Source: Calditrichota bacterium
Lineage (GTDB): Bacteria; Zhuqueibacterota; Zhuqueibacteria; Zhuqueibacterales; Geothermadaptataceae
Assembly: GCA_008501765.1 (NCBI GenBank)
Contig: QQUE01000002.1
Location: 494,336-558,335, forward strand
DNA: 64,000 nucleotides
Reading direction: 5' to 3'
A model generated the notes under the pieces. That model had not been told where the DNA came from and searched no databases. It saw nothing but the letters and a program-made list of their open reading frames with translations. Positions within the stretch are counted from its first letter, which is position 1, and the number at the start of each line of letters is the position of its first letter. Positions 9,189-17,691 of this stretch are shown piece after piece. Position numbers and translations under genes: made by a program.

Positions 9189-10499
9189 TCACAGTTCAGA
9201 TTGACGACGACGAATTTCATCAATTGTGTCATTCAAAAGTTGGATAAAAATACGAAAACTCTCGTTCGCCATGAGTTTTTCTTTGATTAGCTGACGAAAG
9301 GCTTCTTCACGCAAGCTTTTCAAGTCATCGATCGCAATGGTGCATTTTTGGTGCGTGTCAAAATGGGGGATTTGTTTTTCTGTTCGCAGCACGCGTTCAT
9401 AATATTTATCAATCCTGTTTTTTCGCCGCTGCCGGCGCCAGGTAAAAAGTGTTGAGCCAGCACCGATCAATGCGATCAGTACTGAAAATATGAGTGTAAT
9501 CGTTTCAGCCCAGCGCTCGATGAATGTCGGCTTATTTCGCTCGAGGTACTGCTTTGCACCCGGGTGCAACGGGAATCGCAAATTCGAGGCTAAAAATTGC
9601 TCTGAAAACTGGCTTATCAATTCATTGTCATGGCTGCTCGCCATATGCTGTTTATACTCGATAATCGTTTTAATAATTTTATAAACCACATCATCATCGA
9701 TACCCGAATGCGTTAATAAAACCGCATCGACAGCAACCGTCAGAACCGGTTTCGGTGGTAATTTTTCATAGGTGTGGCGCGGTAAAACATATGGGCGGGC
9801 CAACGGATAATTCAGGCAAAATCCATCCATAGCTGAACCAGAACCGGCGAGCTCCGGATCACCAAAACTAAAAATGACACCGCCATTTTTCAATAAATTT
9901 TTGATGCGGTTGTTATTAAAACCAGTCAACAGACAGACAACATCGATGCTATCACTCAGGATGTTTTTTTCAAAACTGCGGAACCTCGCGGTGTACATCG
10001 AATTATCGATGCCAAATTCATTAAAAAATGCCCTGGCGAATTTTGTGGTTCCACTCGTCTCGGGGCCTAATCCAATTTTTCTGCCAACAATCAAATCGGC
10101 CAAAGAAGTTGGTTGCAGGCTTTTATTATGAATTATCATGAATACTTGCGGGTAAAGCGGTAAAATGCTACGGATTCCATTTTCAATCAATGATTCACCG
10201 GCTTCATTTTCAGACTTCAATGCCACGTCATTTTGGGTGATAATAAAATCGGCTTGCCGCTCATTGAGCAATTGCAAATTTCTCACAGCATTGAGCTCAG
10301 AATTTGCGCTGTCGCGGGACATGATTTTTAAATGAATCCCGTTCTCTTTTTCAACAGCTTCAGCAATCACCTCTCCGATATTGTAGTAGGACGTTGTTTT
10401 CGGCCCGGTTGCAAATTGATAGGTTTGCTCATTTTGTGAACAGGAATGAAAAATGAAAACTGCAAAAACCAGCCTAAAAGCTACGAATGATAATTTCAT
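9189..10499 (-). CDS. TAXI-type TRAP solute-binding lipoprotein with C-terminal membrane anchor
   Basis: The N-terminus is a lipoprotein signal ending FIFHSC (Cys 20 from the ATG chosen here). The body matches TAXI (TRAP-associated extracytoplasmic immunogenic) solute receptors: FATGPKTTSYYNIGEVIAE, QADFIITQNDVA, GRKIGLGPETSGTTKFARAF. Those receptors bind small carboxylates and feed TRAP permeases. Near the C-terminus, after the receptor domain, there is an extra transmembrane segment (ITLIFSVLIALIGAGSTLFTW) followed by about 80 charged residues (RRQRRKNRIDKYYERV...) predicted cytoplasmic. No TRAP permease is nearby. It may therefore act as a membrane-anchored sensor or an orphan receptor rather than a transport component. 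Start: the ATG at 10499 has GGTG upstream; a GTG at 10508 is the alternative. Confidence 0.8.
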   Translation of the reverse strand: MKLSFVAFRLVFAVFIFHSCSQNEQTYQFATGPKTTSYYNIGEVIAEAVEKENGIHLKIMSRDSANSELNAVRNLQLLNERQADFIITQNDVALKSENEAGESLIENGIRSILPLYPQVFMIIHNKSLQPTSLADLIVGRKIGLGPETSGTTKFARAFFNEFGIDNSMYTARFRSFEKNILSDSIDVVCLLTGFNNNRIKNLLKNGGVIFSFGDPELAGSGSAMDGFCLNYPLARPYVLPRHTYEKLPPKPVLTVAVDAVLLTHSGIDDDVVYKIIKTIIEYKQHMASSHDNELISQFSEQFLASNLRFPLHPGAKQYLERNKPTFIERWAETITLIFSVLIALIGAGSTLFTWRRQRRKNRIDKYYERVLRTEKQIPHFDTHQKCTIAIDDLKSLREEAFRQLIKEKLMANESFRIFIQLLNDTIDEIRRRQSEL

Positions 10500-10604
10500 T
10501 TTTTTCACCGGATCAATTCAATAAAAATTCGATTGGCCTGATTATTCATAAAATATCGGAAAAATTCATTTTTGAGGATTTGGTTTTCATAATCAGATTT
10601 TTGG

Positions 10605-10623
10605 AAAAGCCTGGCTTTTTTTC
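10605..10623. terminator. Short hairpin with T-tract between two minus-strand genes
   Basis: AAAAGC-CTG-GCTTTT forms a 6-bp stem with a 3-base loop and A/T tracts on both sides, so it could end transcripts either way. It lies after the acyltransferase gene (minus strand) and before the TAXI gene. The stem is short, so confidence is low. Confidence 0.35.
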
Positions 10624-10723
10624 AAAATTTGCCTCACACGAAGCCTGCAAGCTTGATCCTTCAACTATTTAAATCTTTGTCTCTAAGGACACGGAGTGAG
10701 ATGCAATCGGATTGGTATGAAAA

Positions 10724-11497
10724 TCACTTTTCATCTACGTATACAGGCTGAAACTGGTCATAAATTTTTTCCCAGGCCGATTGGGCGATGGCTTTGCGGT
10801 CGTTGCTTTGAATAGTTTCGGGGCCAAATCGAATTGTTGCCTGAACACGGGAGAGCTTCAATAAATTAAATAAATGAGAAACAAAATGCATATCCCCCCA
10901 ATAGCAGACTGACCGATGCGCTGGCGGGTCACCCACACCTGTCTCATAATGCAGCGATGAATAAGAAATAGGGAATCGATTTTTAGCCGCATATTCCAGT
11001 AAGGACGGTTTAAACCGAAGCACGTCTTTCCCACCAGTGCTGGTGCCTTCCGGAAAAATAATCAAGCCTTTATTTTCCTGCATCGCAAGATCAATTTGGT
11101 TGTTAATGCGCGGAATATCCATTTTCCGTGTCCGGTCGATAAACAATGTATTGATAGAACGGGCAATCAAACCAAACAGCGGCCATTGCGCTAAATCATG
11201 ACGCGAGACAAAGACACAGTGCAATACTGTAAAGTAAGTAATTATATCAATATAACCCAGGTGGTTGGAAACGAGAAAAAAAGGCGTTTCCGGTGGTTTC
11301 CCTTTTACAGTTACCCGAATACCCAAAATCAGCACCAGCGCCCGGCACCACCATTGAACGATAAAATTCCGCCAGGAAATCTTAAGCTTTTTCTTGAACG
11401 AAAATAAAAACAAGCCCAAAAGCAACGCCAGGTAGAATGCTGGAAACACAAAAATTAATATCGACAGACGAAGAGCGAGACGAATCCATTCCATCAC
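10724..11497 (-). CDS. 1-acyl-glycerol-3-phosphate acyltransferase-like (PlsC family) membrane protein
   Basis: The protein has 257 residues. An N-terminal membrane segment (residues 5-33) is followed by the acyltransferase blocks: NHLGYID with the catalytic HX4D pair (His79, Asp84), the FIDRTRK block (119-125) and FPEGTS (148-153, glycerol-phosphate binding). The family acylates lysophosphatidate or related lysolipids at the inner membrane, feeding phospholipid synthesis. Length is typical. It stands alone on its strand, flanked by 215- and 273-base gaps. Whether it is the main PlsC or a remodelling paralog cannot be decided; two other acyltransferases of different families lie in this window. 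Confidence 0.85.
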   Translation of the reverse strand: MMEWIRLALRLSILIFVFPAFYLALLLGLFLFSFKKKLKISWRNFIVQWWCRALVLILGIRVTVKGKPPETPFFLVSNHLGYIDIITYFTVLHCVFVSRHDLAQWPLFGLIARSINTLFIDRTRKMDIPRINNQIDLAMQENKGLIIFPEGTSTGGKDVLRFKPSLLEYAAKNRFPISYSSLHYETGVGDPPAHRSVCYWGDMHFVSHLFNLLKLSRVQATIRFGPETIQSNDRKAIAQSAWEKIYDQFQPVYVDEK

Positions 11498-11770
11498 TAC
11501 TACCCATGAATAATATTCACATTTCCAAAGTTATTATACTAAAATATATAATTATCAGCAATTTAAAATATTATTGAAACTTTTTAGGTAAAAGTTTCAA
11601 ATTCAGTCGCAATCCGGCTTTTTCAAATTGGAGAAAAAACAAGGCTGAACAACCGAGGTAAATTCGTTTTAAATATAGAAAAAAATTATTACAATAGTAC
11701 GCACCGGATTTATTTTCTCACTGAAATAGAATCCAGTGCCCAATCGCACAAAGTCTATTTTGAGGATGCA

Positions 11771-12775
11771 ATGCAGCGATTTTTTATTCTCTTTTTAATA
11801 ACAATGGTATGTTTCGTTATCCTTTCCTGCTCACGGTCCACTCATAAATCGCCGGGGGCGGGAAAGCCGGTTATTTGCCAGCAATGCAACGAAACCATTG
11901 CCGGAAAATATATCGTGGCGTTGAATCATAATTGGCATCAAAACCACTTCAGATGTTCTTCTTGTGGAAAAAAATTGGCCGGCGCCGGCTACTTTGAAAA
12001 AAACGATAAGCCCTTTTGCCAGGATTGCTATCATGAGAAATACAGCCCGAAATGCGCTGTATGTAAACAAGCGCTCACTTCCAAATACACACGTGACGCC
12101 TGGGGCTATAATTTTCATTCGTACCATTTAAAATCGCTACATTCCTGTTTTAGTTGCGCCCGATTAATCTGCAAAAATATCACACACGGCGGCAGGAAAT
12201 ATAAAGATGGTCGCTACATGTGCAATATTTGTACAAAATCAGCGATCAACTCCCCGGCAAAAGCGCAAAAATATTTTCTGCGGATTAAAAAATTCATGGC
12301 GCTCCGGGGTTTAAAACTACCGAAAAACAATTTTCCACTTTACCTCGTTGATTTGTCGGTTTTACGAAAAAGCAATCCCAATGATATCGAAGTTGCCGGC
12401 CGCACGGAAAAAGCATCCTACGAGGTGAACGGCGTCGAAAAATCACGGCGAATTGAAAAAATGCAAGTTCTGGACGGACTGCCAGCTGAACATTTTACTT
12501 CGATTCTCGCCCATGAATTTGGACATGCCTGGTTATTTCTCAACAATTACCCCCATCTCGATCTGCAAGTGGAAGAAGGACTGTGTGAACTATTCGAATA
12601 TTTGTGGTTGCGATCACAAAACTCGGAAATTTCTCGCTTTCGCATTAAAAAAATGAAAGAGGGGCAGGACAGAATTTATGGAGCTGGATTTCGCAAAGCG
12701 CTGGCTGGTTACAAAAAATACGGTTTGACAAAACTGCTGAACGAGGTGAAACGGCAAAAAAGATTTCCCCGATAA
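11771..12775 (+). CDS. Lipoprotein with two LIM-type zinc fingers and a DA1-family metallopeptidase domain
   Basis: The protein has 334 residues. A lipoprotein signal peptide ends in VILSC (Cys 20). Two LIM-like zinc modules follow. The first has C36, C39, H56, H59, C62, C65, C83, C86, with His in a position usually Cys. The second has C95, C98, H116, H119, C126, C129, C151, C154 and looser spacing. The C-terminal half contains ILAHEFGHAWL (zinc site HEFGH 248-252) and then VEEGLCELFEYLWL, where the Glu should be the third zinc ligand. LIM followed by HExxHAWL...VEEG matches the DA1 peptidase family known from plants, where DA1 cleaves ubiquitin-pathway regulators. Here it is exported and lipid-anchored, so its substrates must be envelope or extracellular proteins. 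The start is set by TGAGGA 5 bases upstream. It is monocistronic. Confidence 0.85.
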   Translation: MQRFFILFLITMVCFVILSCSRSTHKSPGAGKPVICQQCNETIAGKYIVALNHNWHQNHFRCSSCGKKLAGAGYFEKNDKPFCQDCYHEKYSPKCAVCKQALTSKYTRDAWGYNFHSYHLKSLHSCFSCARLICKNITHGGRKYKDGRYMCNICTKSAINSPAKAQKYFLRIKKFMALRGLKLPKNNFPLYLVDLSVLRKSNPNDIEVAGRTEKASYEVNGVEKSRRIEKMQVLDGLPAEHFTSILAHEFGHAWLFLNNYPHLDLQVEEGLCELFEYLWLRSQNSEISRFRIKKMKEGQDRIYGAGFRKALAGYKKYGLTKLLNEVKRQKRFPR

Positions 12776-12890
12776 TCCACTTTTAATCACCAGGAATTAA
12801 ACAGGTGACTCTCCTCTGATAAAAATCGAAATTTACTCTTTTTTAATATTGCCTAGTCGAAAATAATTAAGTATTATTGTTCTCACATTA

Positions 12891-12896
12891 TATAAT
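12891..12896 (+). promoter_or_regulatory. Possible -10 element for the DUF4920/PepSY pair
   Basis: TATAAT lies 31 bases before the ATG at 12927 within a very A/T-rich stretch. No good -35 box is seen at 16-18 bases upstream, so this rests on the -10 match and position alone. Confidence 0.3.
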
Positions 12897-12926
12897 TTAA
12901 TGGTTTCAATTTTCAAAGGAGCTGTG

Positions 12927-13397
12927 ATGAAAAAGAAATTGATTGGTGCTGCATTAATTTTCTTATTGTGTGGTGCGACGAGCTGGGCCAGCGAAGGGGA
13001 TAAATTTGGCAAAAATATCTCGCTTACGGATACGACAAAAATTTCAAAAATTCTCAAGAACCCGGAAAAATTTATCGGCAAAAAAGTGTTGGTTGAGGGC
13101 ATCATTCTCGATGTTTGTGCCAAGCGTGGGTGCTGGATCAATCTTGCCAGCGATGTTGAATTTCAAAAAATTCGCATTAAAGTGAAAGATGGCGAAATTG
13201 TATTTCCGATGACAGCCAAAGGTAAAAATGCTGTCGTGGAAGGCGAATTGCAAAAATTCGAACTCACTAAAGAACAAGTCATCAATATGAAAAAGCATCA
13301 AGCTGAGGAAAACGGCGAAGATTTCGACGAATCGACTGTTACCGGCGGAGAAACTTATTATCAGATTAAAGGACTGGGAGCTGTTATTTCGAAATGA
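12927..13397 (+). CDS. DUF4920 family exported protein
   Basis: The mature domain follows a clear signal peptide (MKKKLIGAALIFLLCGATSWA). It contains the OB-fold-like features of DUF4920: KNPEKFIGKKVLVEGIILDV, then the cysteine motif CAKRGCWINL, then RIKVKDGEIVFP and a GKNAVVEGEL strand. The conserved Cys-x4-CW suggests metal or redox binding in the periplasm, but no biochemical function is established. I chose the ATG at 12927 because AAAGGAG sits 6 bases upstream; an upstream in-frame ATG at 12900 lacks one. The stop codon overlaps the start of the PepSY-type gene (ATGA), so the two are translationally coupled and probably act together. Confidence 0.85.
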   Translation: MKKKLIGAALIFLLCGATSWASEGDKFGKNISLTDTTKISKILKNPEKFIGKKVLVEGIILDVCAKRGCWINLASDVEFQKIRIKVKDGEIVFPMTAKGKNAVVEGELQKFELTKEQVINMKKHQAEENGEDFDESTVTGGETYYQIKGLGAVISK

Positions 13398-13951
13398 AAT
13401 GGAGAAAATGGAACCGAATTATCCACCGGGATTTGGGTTATATCGCCTTCGGTCTCACCCTGGTTTATGCAATTTCAGGATTTGCGGTCAATCATGTGCA
13501 CGATTGGAATTCCAATTATTCTGTTGAAAAAATGACATTAAATGTTGATCCAATCGCTGATATTTCAACCGATGTCACACCAGCCCAAATCGAAAATGTA
13601 CTCAAGTCCATCGGGGAAACAGAACCAGCTCACAAAACTTTTCCGGTGTCGCCGGATCAATTGCAAATATTTCTTGAGAAACAACGTTCGGTAATGCTCA
13701 ATGTCAAAACAGGGGAAATCGTTTATGAAAAAGTCAGCCCACGACGTGGACTCATCGAAATGAATGCGTTGCATTTAAATTCGTTTCGGGGCAGCTGGAC
13801 GCTGGTTGCTGATATTTTCGCCGTGGCGCTCATCGTGCTGGCAATTTCAGGCATTATTATGATCAAAGGAGAAAAAGGACTTTCAGGACGTGGGAAATGG
13901 CTCACTGCAGCAGGCGTCATTCTTCCCCTCATTTATATCTGGATTAATTGA
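13394..13951 (+). CDS. PepSY-associated transmembrane protein
   Basis: The protein has 185 residues. It opens MKWRKWNRIIHRDLGYIAFG, where the His followed by a transmembrane helix (about residues 17-35) is the usual start of PepSY-TM proteins. A soluble PepSY-like segment follows (about 55-125, ending in LNVKTGEIVYEKVSPRRG). HLNSFRGSW and two closing membrane helices (about 137-155 and 165-183) end it. Such short PepSY-TM proteins often sit beside metal or iron uptake and reductase genes. The 4-base overlap with the DUF4920 gene indicates one operon. Precise function is unknown. Confidence 0.8.
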   Translation: MKWRKWNRIIHRDLGYIAFGLTLVYAISGFAVNHVHDWNSNYSVEKMTLNVDPIADISTDVTPAQIENVLKSIGETEPAHKTFPVSPDQLQIFLEKQRSVMLNVKTGEIVYEKVSPRRGLIEMNALHLNSFRGSWTLVADIFAVALIVLAISGIIMIKGEKGLSGRGKWLTAAGVILPLIYIWIN

Positions 13952-13990
13952 AGTCAGATAAATATCAATTCCCCCGAATTATAAACACCA

Positions 13991-14027
13991 AAGCCTCGGT
14001 GGTCATATCCCATCTGAGGCTTTTTTA
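13991..14027 (+). terminator. Rho-independent terminator after the DUF4920/PepSY operon
   Basis: AAGCCTC (13991-13997) pairs with GAGGCTT (14016-14022), followed by a run of T. The loop is 18 bases. The structure overlaps the last codons of the convergent kinase gene (stop at 14003-14005), so the two transcription units end inside one another. Confidence 0.65.
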
Positions 14028-14659
14028 TTTCCTGCACGGCTGGCTATTTCTTTGACCAAGCCATCAAGCCATTGCTTGTTCTCGTACATATGAAAATCGT
14101 CGGTATCAATTATCAAAGTTTCACAATTTTGTGAAAAACTTCGGACCCATTTTTCATATAACGTGTTCAGTTGCATGAGATATTCAGCATCGATATCCTG
14201 CTCAAATTCACGACCGCGTTTTCGAATCCGGCTGATCAAAGTCCAGGTTGAAGCACGCAAATAAATGAGCAAATCAGGTTTCGGTAGAAAAGCGGAAATA
14301 CGCTTGTATAAATCATGATAAACGCGATAATCTGTTTCACTCATCATCTGACGCTCATAGAGATTGCGGGCAAATATTTCCGCGTCCTCAAAGATTGAGC
14401 GGTCTTGTACGCACGGTATCTTGATGTGATTAATTTGCTCCAAATCTTTTAATCGTTCTTTCAGAAAAAAGACTTGCGATTGAAATGCCCAGCGCTGCAT
14501 ATCATTATAAAAACTTTTTAAATAGGGATTATCAGCAAAATTTTCATAAAACGCGTGCCAGTGAAGCTGAGAACAGAGATACCGGGTAAAGGTGGTTTTT
14601 CCGACACCGATATTGCCGGCGATAACGCTAAAAAATTTACGGGGACTCTTTTCACTCAT
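14003..14659 (-). CDS. Deoxynucleoside kinase (dAK/dGK/dCK type)
   Basis: The protein has 218 residues from the ATG at 14659; a TTG nine codons upstream is a weaker alternative. It has a P-loop GNIGVGKT (residues 15-22), the nucleoside-binding stretch FYENFADNPYL (37-47), WAFQSQVFFL (57-66) and the DRS signature (86-88). Next comes the arginine-rich lid region (SRIRKRGREFEQDID). These are features of the deoxyadenosine/deoxyguanosine/deoxycytidine kinase family, which salvages deoxynucleosides by 5' phosphorylation using ATP. The natural base preference cannot be read from sequence alone. It is a single-gene unit converging on the PepSY operon. Confidence 0.88.
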   Translation of the reverse strand: MSEKSPRKFFSVIAGNIGVGKTTFTRYLCSQLHWHAFYENFADNPYLKSFYNDMQRWAFQSQVFFLKERLKDLEQINHIKIPCVQDRSIFEDAEIFARNLYERQMMSETDYRVYHDLYKRISAFLPKPDLLIYLRASTWTLISRIRKRGREFEQDIDAEYLMQLNTLYEKWVRSFSQNCETLIIDTDDFHMYENKQWLDGLVKEIASRAGNKKASDGI

Positions 14660-14827
14660 GTAGTATTTTATGAGAAAAAAAGGCAACCCGCAAGCGATAT
14701 TATCGATAAATAAAAATTATGGAAACGTTTTCCACTTTTGTGCTGTCAAATTAAGTGGGAATTCAATTTTTTTTCATTCTGTTAAATTTTAAAAATTTAA
14801 GAACCCAGTGCACCTGAGGAGAGAGTG

Positions 14828-17467
14828 GTGAAGCTAAATTTACAGCGAGTTCTATTCATTAGTTTTCTTGTTACCTGCCCCATCCTGGCCAATGACAACA
14901 GTGCCACCAAACGCGTCTACACAACCGCCCGCATCAATCCGCAACCCCCCGTTATCGATGGCAAACTCACGGATCCAATCTGGCAAAAAGTCGATTGGGG
15001 CACAGATTTTATTCAATACACACCGGATGACGGCAGTAAACCTACCTTTAAAACGGCATTCAAAGTGCTGTATGACGATAAAAATCTCTACGTTGCTATC
15101 CGTGCGTTTGACCAGGACCCGGAAAAAGTTGAAGCCCGGGTTACCCGTCGCGACGAATTTGCAGGAGACTGGGTCGAATTAGCTCTCGATACCTACCACG
15201 ATCAACGAACGGCTTTTTCGTTTAATGTAAATGCTGCCGGGGTCAAAGGCGATGAGGCCATTACCAAAGACGGACAAAATGTTGATGCAAACTGGAATCC
15301 AATTTGGTTTACCGAGGTAAAAATCGATGCAAAAGGCTGGACAGCTGAAATGCGTATTCCCTTTAGCCAACTGCGTTTTGGTGAAAAAGATGAGCATGTT
15401 TGGGGCATGCAATTACAGAGGCGTATATTTCGTAAAGATGAAAGATCAACATGGCAACATATTCCCCGAACCGCTGCCGGTTACGTCAGCCTATACGGTG
15501 AATTGCGGGGCATTAAAGGCATTAAAGCGTCACGTCGCGTCGAACTCCTCCCCTACACCGTCGGTCAACTCGATCAAACAGAAAAAGTTGTCAGCGATCC
15601 TTTTAGCACAGGTCGAAGCTGGAAACTGGGTGGTGGAATCGATGGCAAAATGGGCGTTACCAGCGATCTTACCCTCGATTTTACAATAAATCCTGATTTT
15701 GGTCAAGTCGAAGCCGATCCGTCCGAGCTCAATCTCACGGCTTTTGAAACCTTTTTCGAGGAAAAACGGCCCTTTTTTATTGAAGGACAGGATATTCTCC
15801 GGTTCACCTTAACCGCCGGCGACGGCAGCTTTTCCAGCGACCAGCTATTTTATACCCGCCGGATTGGCCGTTCACCGCAATATTATTACGAAGAAGCGGA
15901 AGGTGAATTTGTCGACCGCCCACAAAATTCATCGATTCTTGCCGCAGCCAAAATAACCGGAAAAACCAAGAGCGGAATTTCTCTCGGCATTTTCAACGCG
16001 TTGACCCAGGAAGAAAACGTAGAAATTGATCTCAACGGCAATCGCCGGAAAGTTGCTGTGGAGCCGCAGACCAATTATTTTGTCGGCCGCTTGCAAAAAG
16101 ATTTCAAGCAGGGAAATACGATAATCGGTGCAATGGTCACCTCGACGAATCGAAACTTATCCGTATCTCACTTGAAAATTCTCCCCAAAGCAGCTTACAC
16201 GGGAGGCTTTGACCTGATGCACCAATGGAAAGATAAAACCTATTATCTCAATTTTAAGACGGCATTTAGCTCCGTTCGTGGGGACAAAGAAGCTATTCTC
16301 GACCTGCAGACCAATTCGCGGCACTATTATCAACGCCCGGATGCTGATTACATTGAAGTCGATTCTTCCCGCACAGCACTCAGTGGATATTCTGCCACCC
16401 TCGATTTTGGAAAAAGTGGCAATGGCAACTGGATGTACGCTATCGGCAATACTGTGCGCTCACCGGGCCTTGATTTAAACGATATCGGCTTCCTCCGTAC
16501 CGGAGACACATCGATGCAATATGTCTGGGTTGGCTATCGCATTAATAATCCAGTTGCATTTTTTCGCAATCTCGGACTCAATTTAAACCAGTGGACAACC
16601 TGGAATTTTGGCGGTGACCGCCTTTCATCCGGCGGTAACATCAACGGGTGGGGGCAATTCACCAATTATTGGCGCTTTAATTATGGTATAGCCAGAAATG
16701 GCGAACGGCTTTCAGCCAGCAATCTTCGTGGTGGCCCCTCGTTTCGCACCGAAGGAGAATGGCGTACTTGGTCCCATCTGCTGACGGATTCCCGAAAAAA
16801 ACTCCAGCTCGGTGGTGGCTTAAACGGAACTCGCTCCGATGATGGATTCACCAAAAGGTGGAGTACGCACCTCGATATTATTTACAAACCAATAAATACT
16901 CTCTCGATTTCAATGCAACCATTTTACACGATCAGCGACAATGATTTTCAATACCGGGGAACTGAAGAAATCACTGATGGAGCTGAATATATTTTAGCGC
17001 GTCTCCAAAGAAAAACATCCTATTTAGTCCTTAGATTGGATTACAGCATTACACCAAATCTTTCAATTCAATATTATGGTCAGCCCTATATTTCCTCAGG
17101 AAAATATTCGAACTATAAAAAAGTTGTGTCATCCCGGGCCAAAAAATTGGAAGATCGCTATGTTGAATATACAGATGCACAAAGTGTTCATAATTCGAGT
17201 ACTCACGAATTTGATATCGATCTGGATGATGATGGCAGCGCTGATACTGCTTACGGTAGTGGCTTCAATTTTCGTGAGTTTAAATCAAATCTGGTTCTGC
17301 GCTGGGAATACAATCCGGGCTCGACGATTTTTGTCGTGTGGTCACAATCACGTTTTGGTGATGATTCGCACGGTCGCTTTTCATACCGGGATGATTTATC
17401 CGATCTCTTTTCAGCCACTTCGGAAAATATATTTCTTGTAAAATACAACCGGTGGTTTTCATTATAA
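14828..17467 (+). CDS. CBM9-like / DUF5916 outer-membrane protein
   Basis: The protein has about 880 residues. After a signal peptide (VLFISFLVTCPILA) comes a carbohydrate-binding-module-9-like domain (about 30-215: PPVIDGKLTDPIWQKVDW, LYDDKNLYVAIRAFDQDP, GWTAEMRIPFSQLRF). The long DUF5916 region has the characteristic EVDPSELNLTAFETFFEEKRPFF-type block (here QVEADPSELNL... and FFIEGQDI). It ends in alternating strands typical of an outer-membrane barrel and an aromatic C-terminus (FLVKYNRWFSL). The family is common in Bacteroidetes-related marine bacteria; its substrate is unknown, with glycan binding or import proposed from the CBM9-like part. GAGGAGAG just upstream favours the GTG at 14828 over the GTG at 14825. 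A strong terminator follows. Confidence 0.85.
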   Translation: MKLNLQRVLFISFLVTCPILANDNSATKRVYTTARINPQPPVIDGKLTDPIWQKVDWGTDFIQYTPDDGSKPTFKTAFKVLYDDKNLYVAIRAFDQDPEKVEARVTRRDEFAGDWVELALDTYHDQRTAFSFNVNAAGVKGDEAITKDGQNVDANWNPIWFTEVKIDAKGWTAEMRIPFSQLRFGEKDEHVWGMQLQRRIFRKDERSTWQHIPRTAAGYVSLYGELRGIKGIKASRRVELLPYTVGQLDQTEKVVSDPFSTGRSWKLGGGIDGKMGVTSDLTLDFTINPDFGQVEADPSELNLTAFETFFEEKRPFFIEGQDILRFTLTAGDGSFSSDQLFYTRRIGRSPQYYYEEAEGEFVDRPQNSSILAAAKITGKTKSGISLGIFNALTQEENVEIDLNGNRRKVAVEPQTNYFVGRLQKDFKQGNTIIGAMVTSTNRNLSVSHLKILPKAAYTGGFDLMHQWKDKTYYLNFKTAFSSVRGDKEAILDLQTNSRHYYQRPDADYIEVDSSRTALSGYSATLDFGKSGNGNWMYAIGNTVRSPGLDLNDIGFLRTGDTSMQYVWVGYRINNPVAFFRNLGLNLNQWTTWNFGGDRLSSGGNINGWGQFTNYWRFNYGIARNGERLSASNLRGGPSFRTEGEWRTWSHLLTDSRKKLQLGGGLNGTRSDDGFTKRWSTHLDIIYKPINTLSISMQPFYTISDNDFQYRGTEEITDGAEYILARLQRKTSYLVLRLDYSITPNLSIQYYGQPYISSGKYSNYKKVVSSRAKKLEDRYVEYTDAQSVHNSSTHEFDIDLDDDGSADTAYGSGFNFREFKSNLVLRWEYNPGSTIFVVWSQSRFGDDSHGRFSYRDDLSDLFSATSENIFLVKYNRWFSL

Positions 17468-17488
17468 TCTACACGCCCCCAAAGGATT

Positions 17489-17526
17489 AAAAGCGGATTC
17501 GTGAAGATGCGGATCCGCTTTTTTTT
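17489..17526 (+). terminator. Strong rho-independent terminator after the DUF5916 gene
   Basis: AAAAGCGGAT (17489-17498) and ATCCGCTTTT (17513-17522) form a perfect 10-bp stem with a 14-base loop, followed directly by eight T residues. It lies 21 bases after the stop codon. Confidence 0.9.
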
Positions 17527-17691
17527 ATCTCTACAATGAATGAAAAAGCGATCACTTGAAATTTTAAAAGAAAAAGACTATTTTATCCGCGCTAACGCGG
17601 CATATTTTTTTAATCCTGTGAATAAAAATAAAGCAATAATTGTTTTCTGTTATCTGCCCGGTAAGTAACACAATTTTATATTGAGGATTTT

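Noticed and set aside
10670-10700. Short stretch resembling the 6.7-kb intergenic sequence (CTCTAAGG words)
   Set aside because: The shared words are too short to claim a repeat family in this window.
17587-17611. CCGCG-CTAA-CGCGG hairpin with T-run as a terminator
   Set aside because: The stem is only 5 bp, T residues begin 4 bases later and a strong terminator already lies 60 bases upstream. It may be part of the M16C leader instead.
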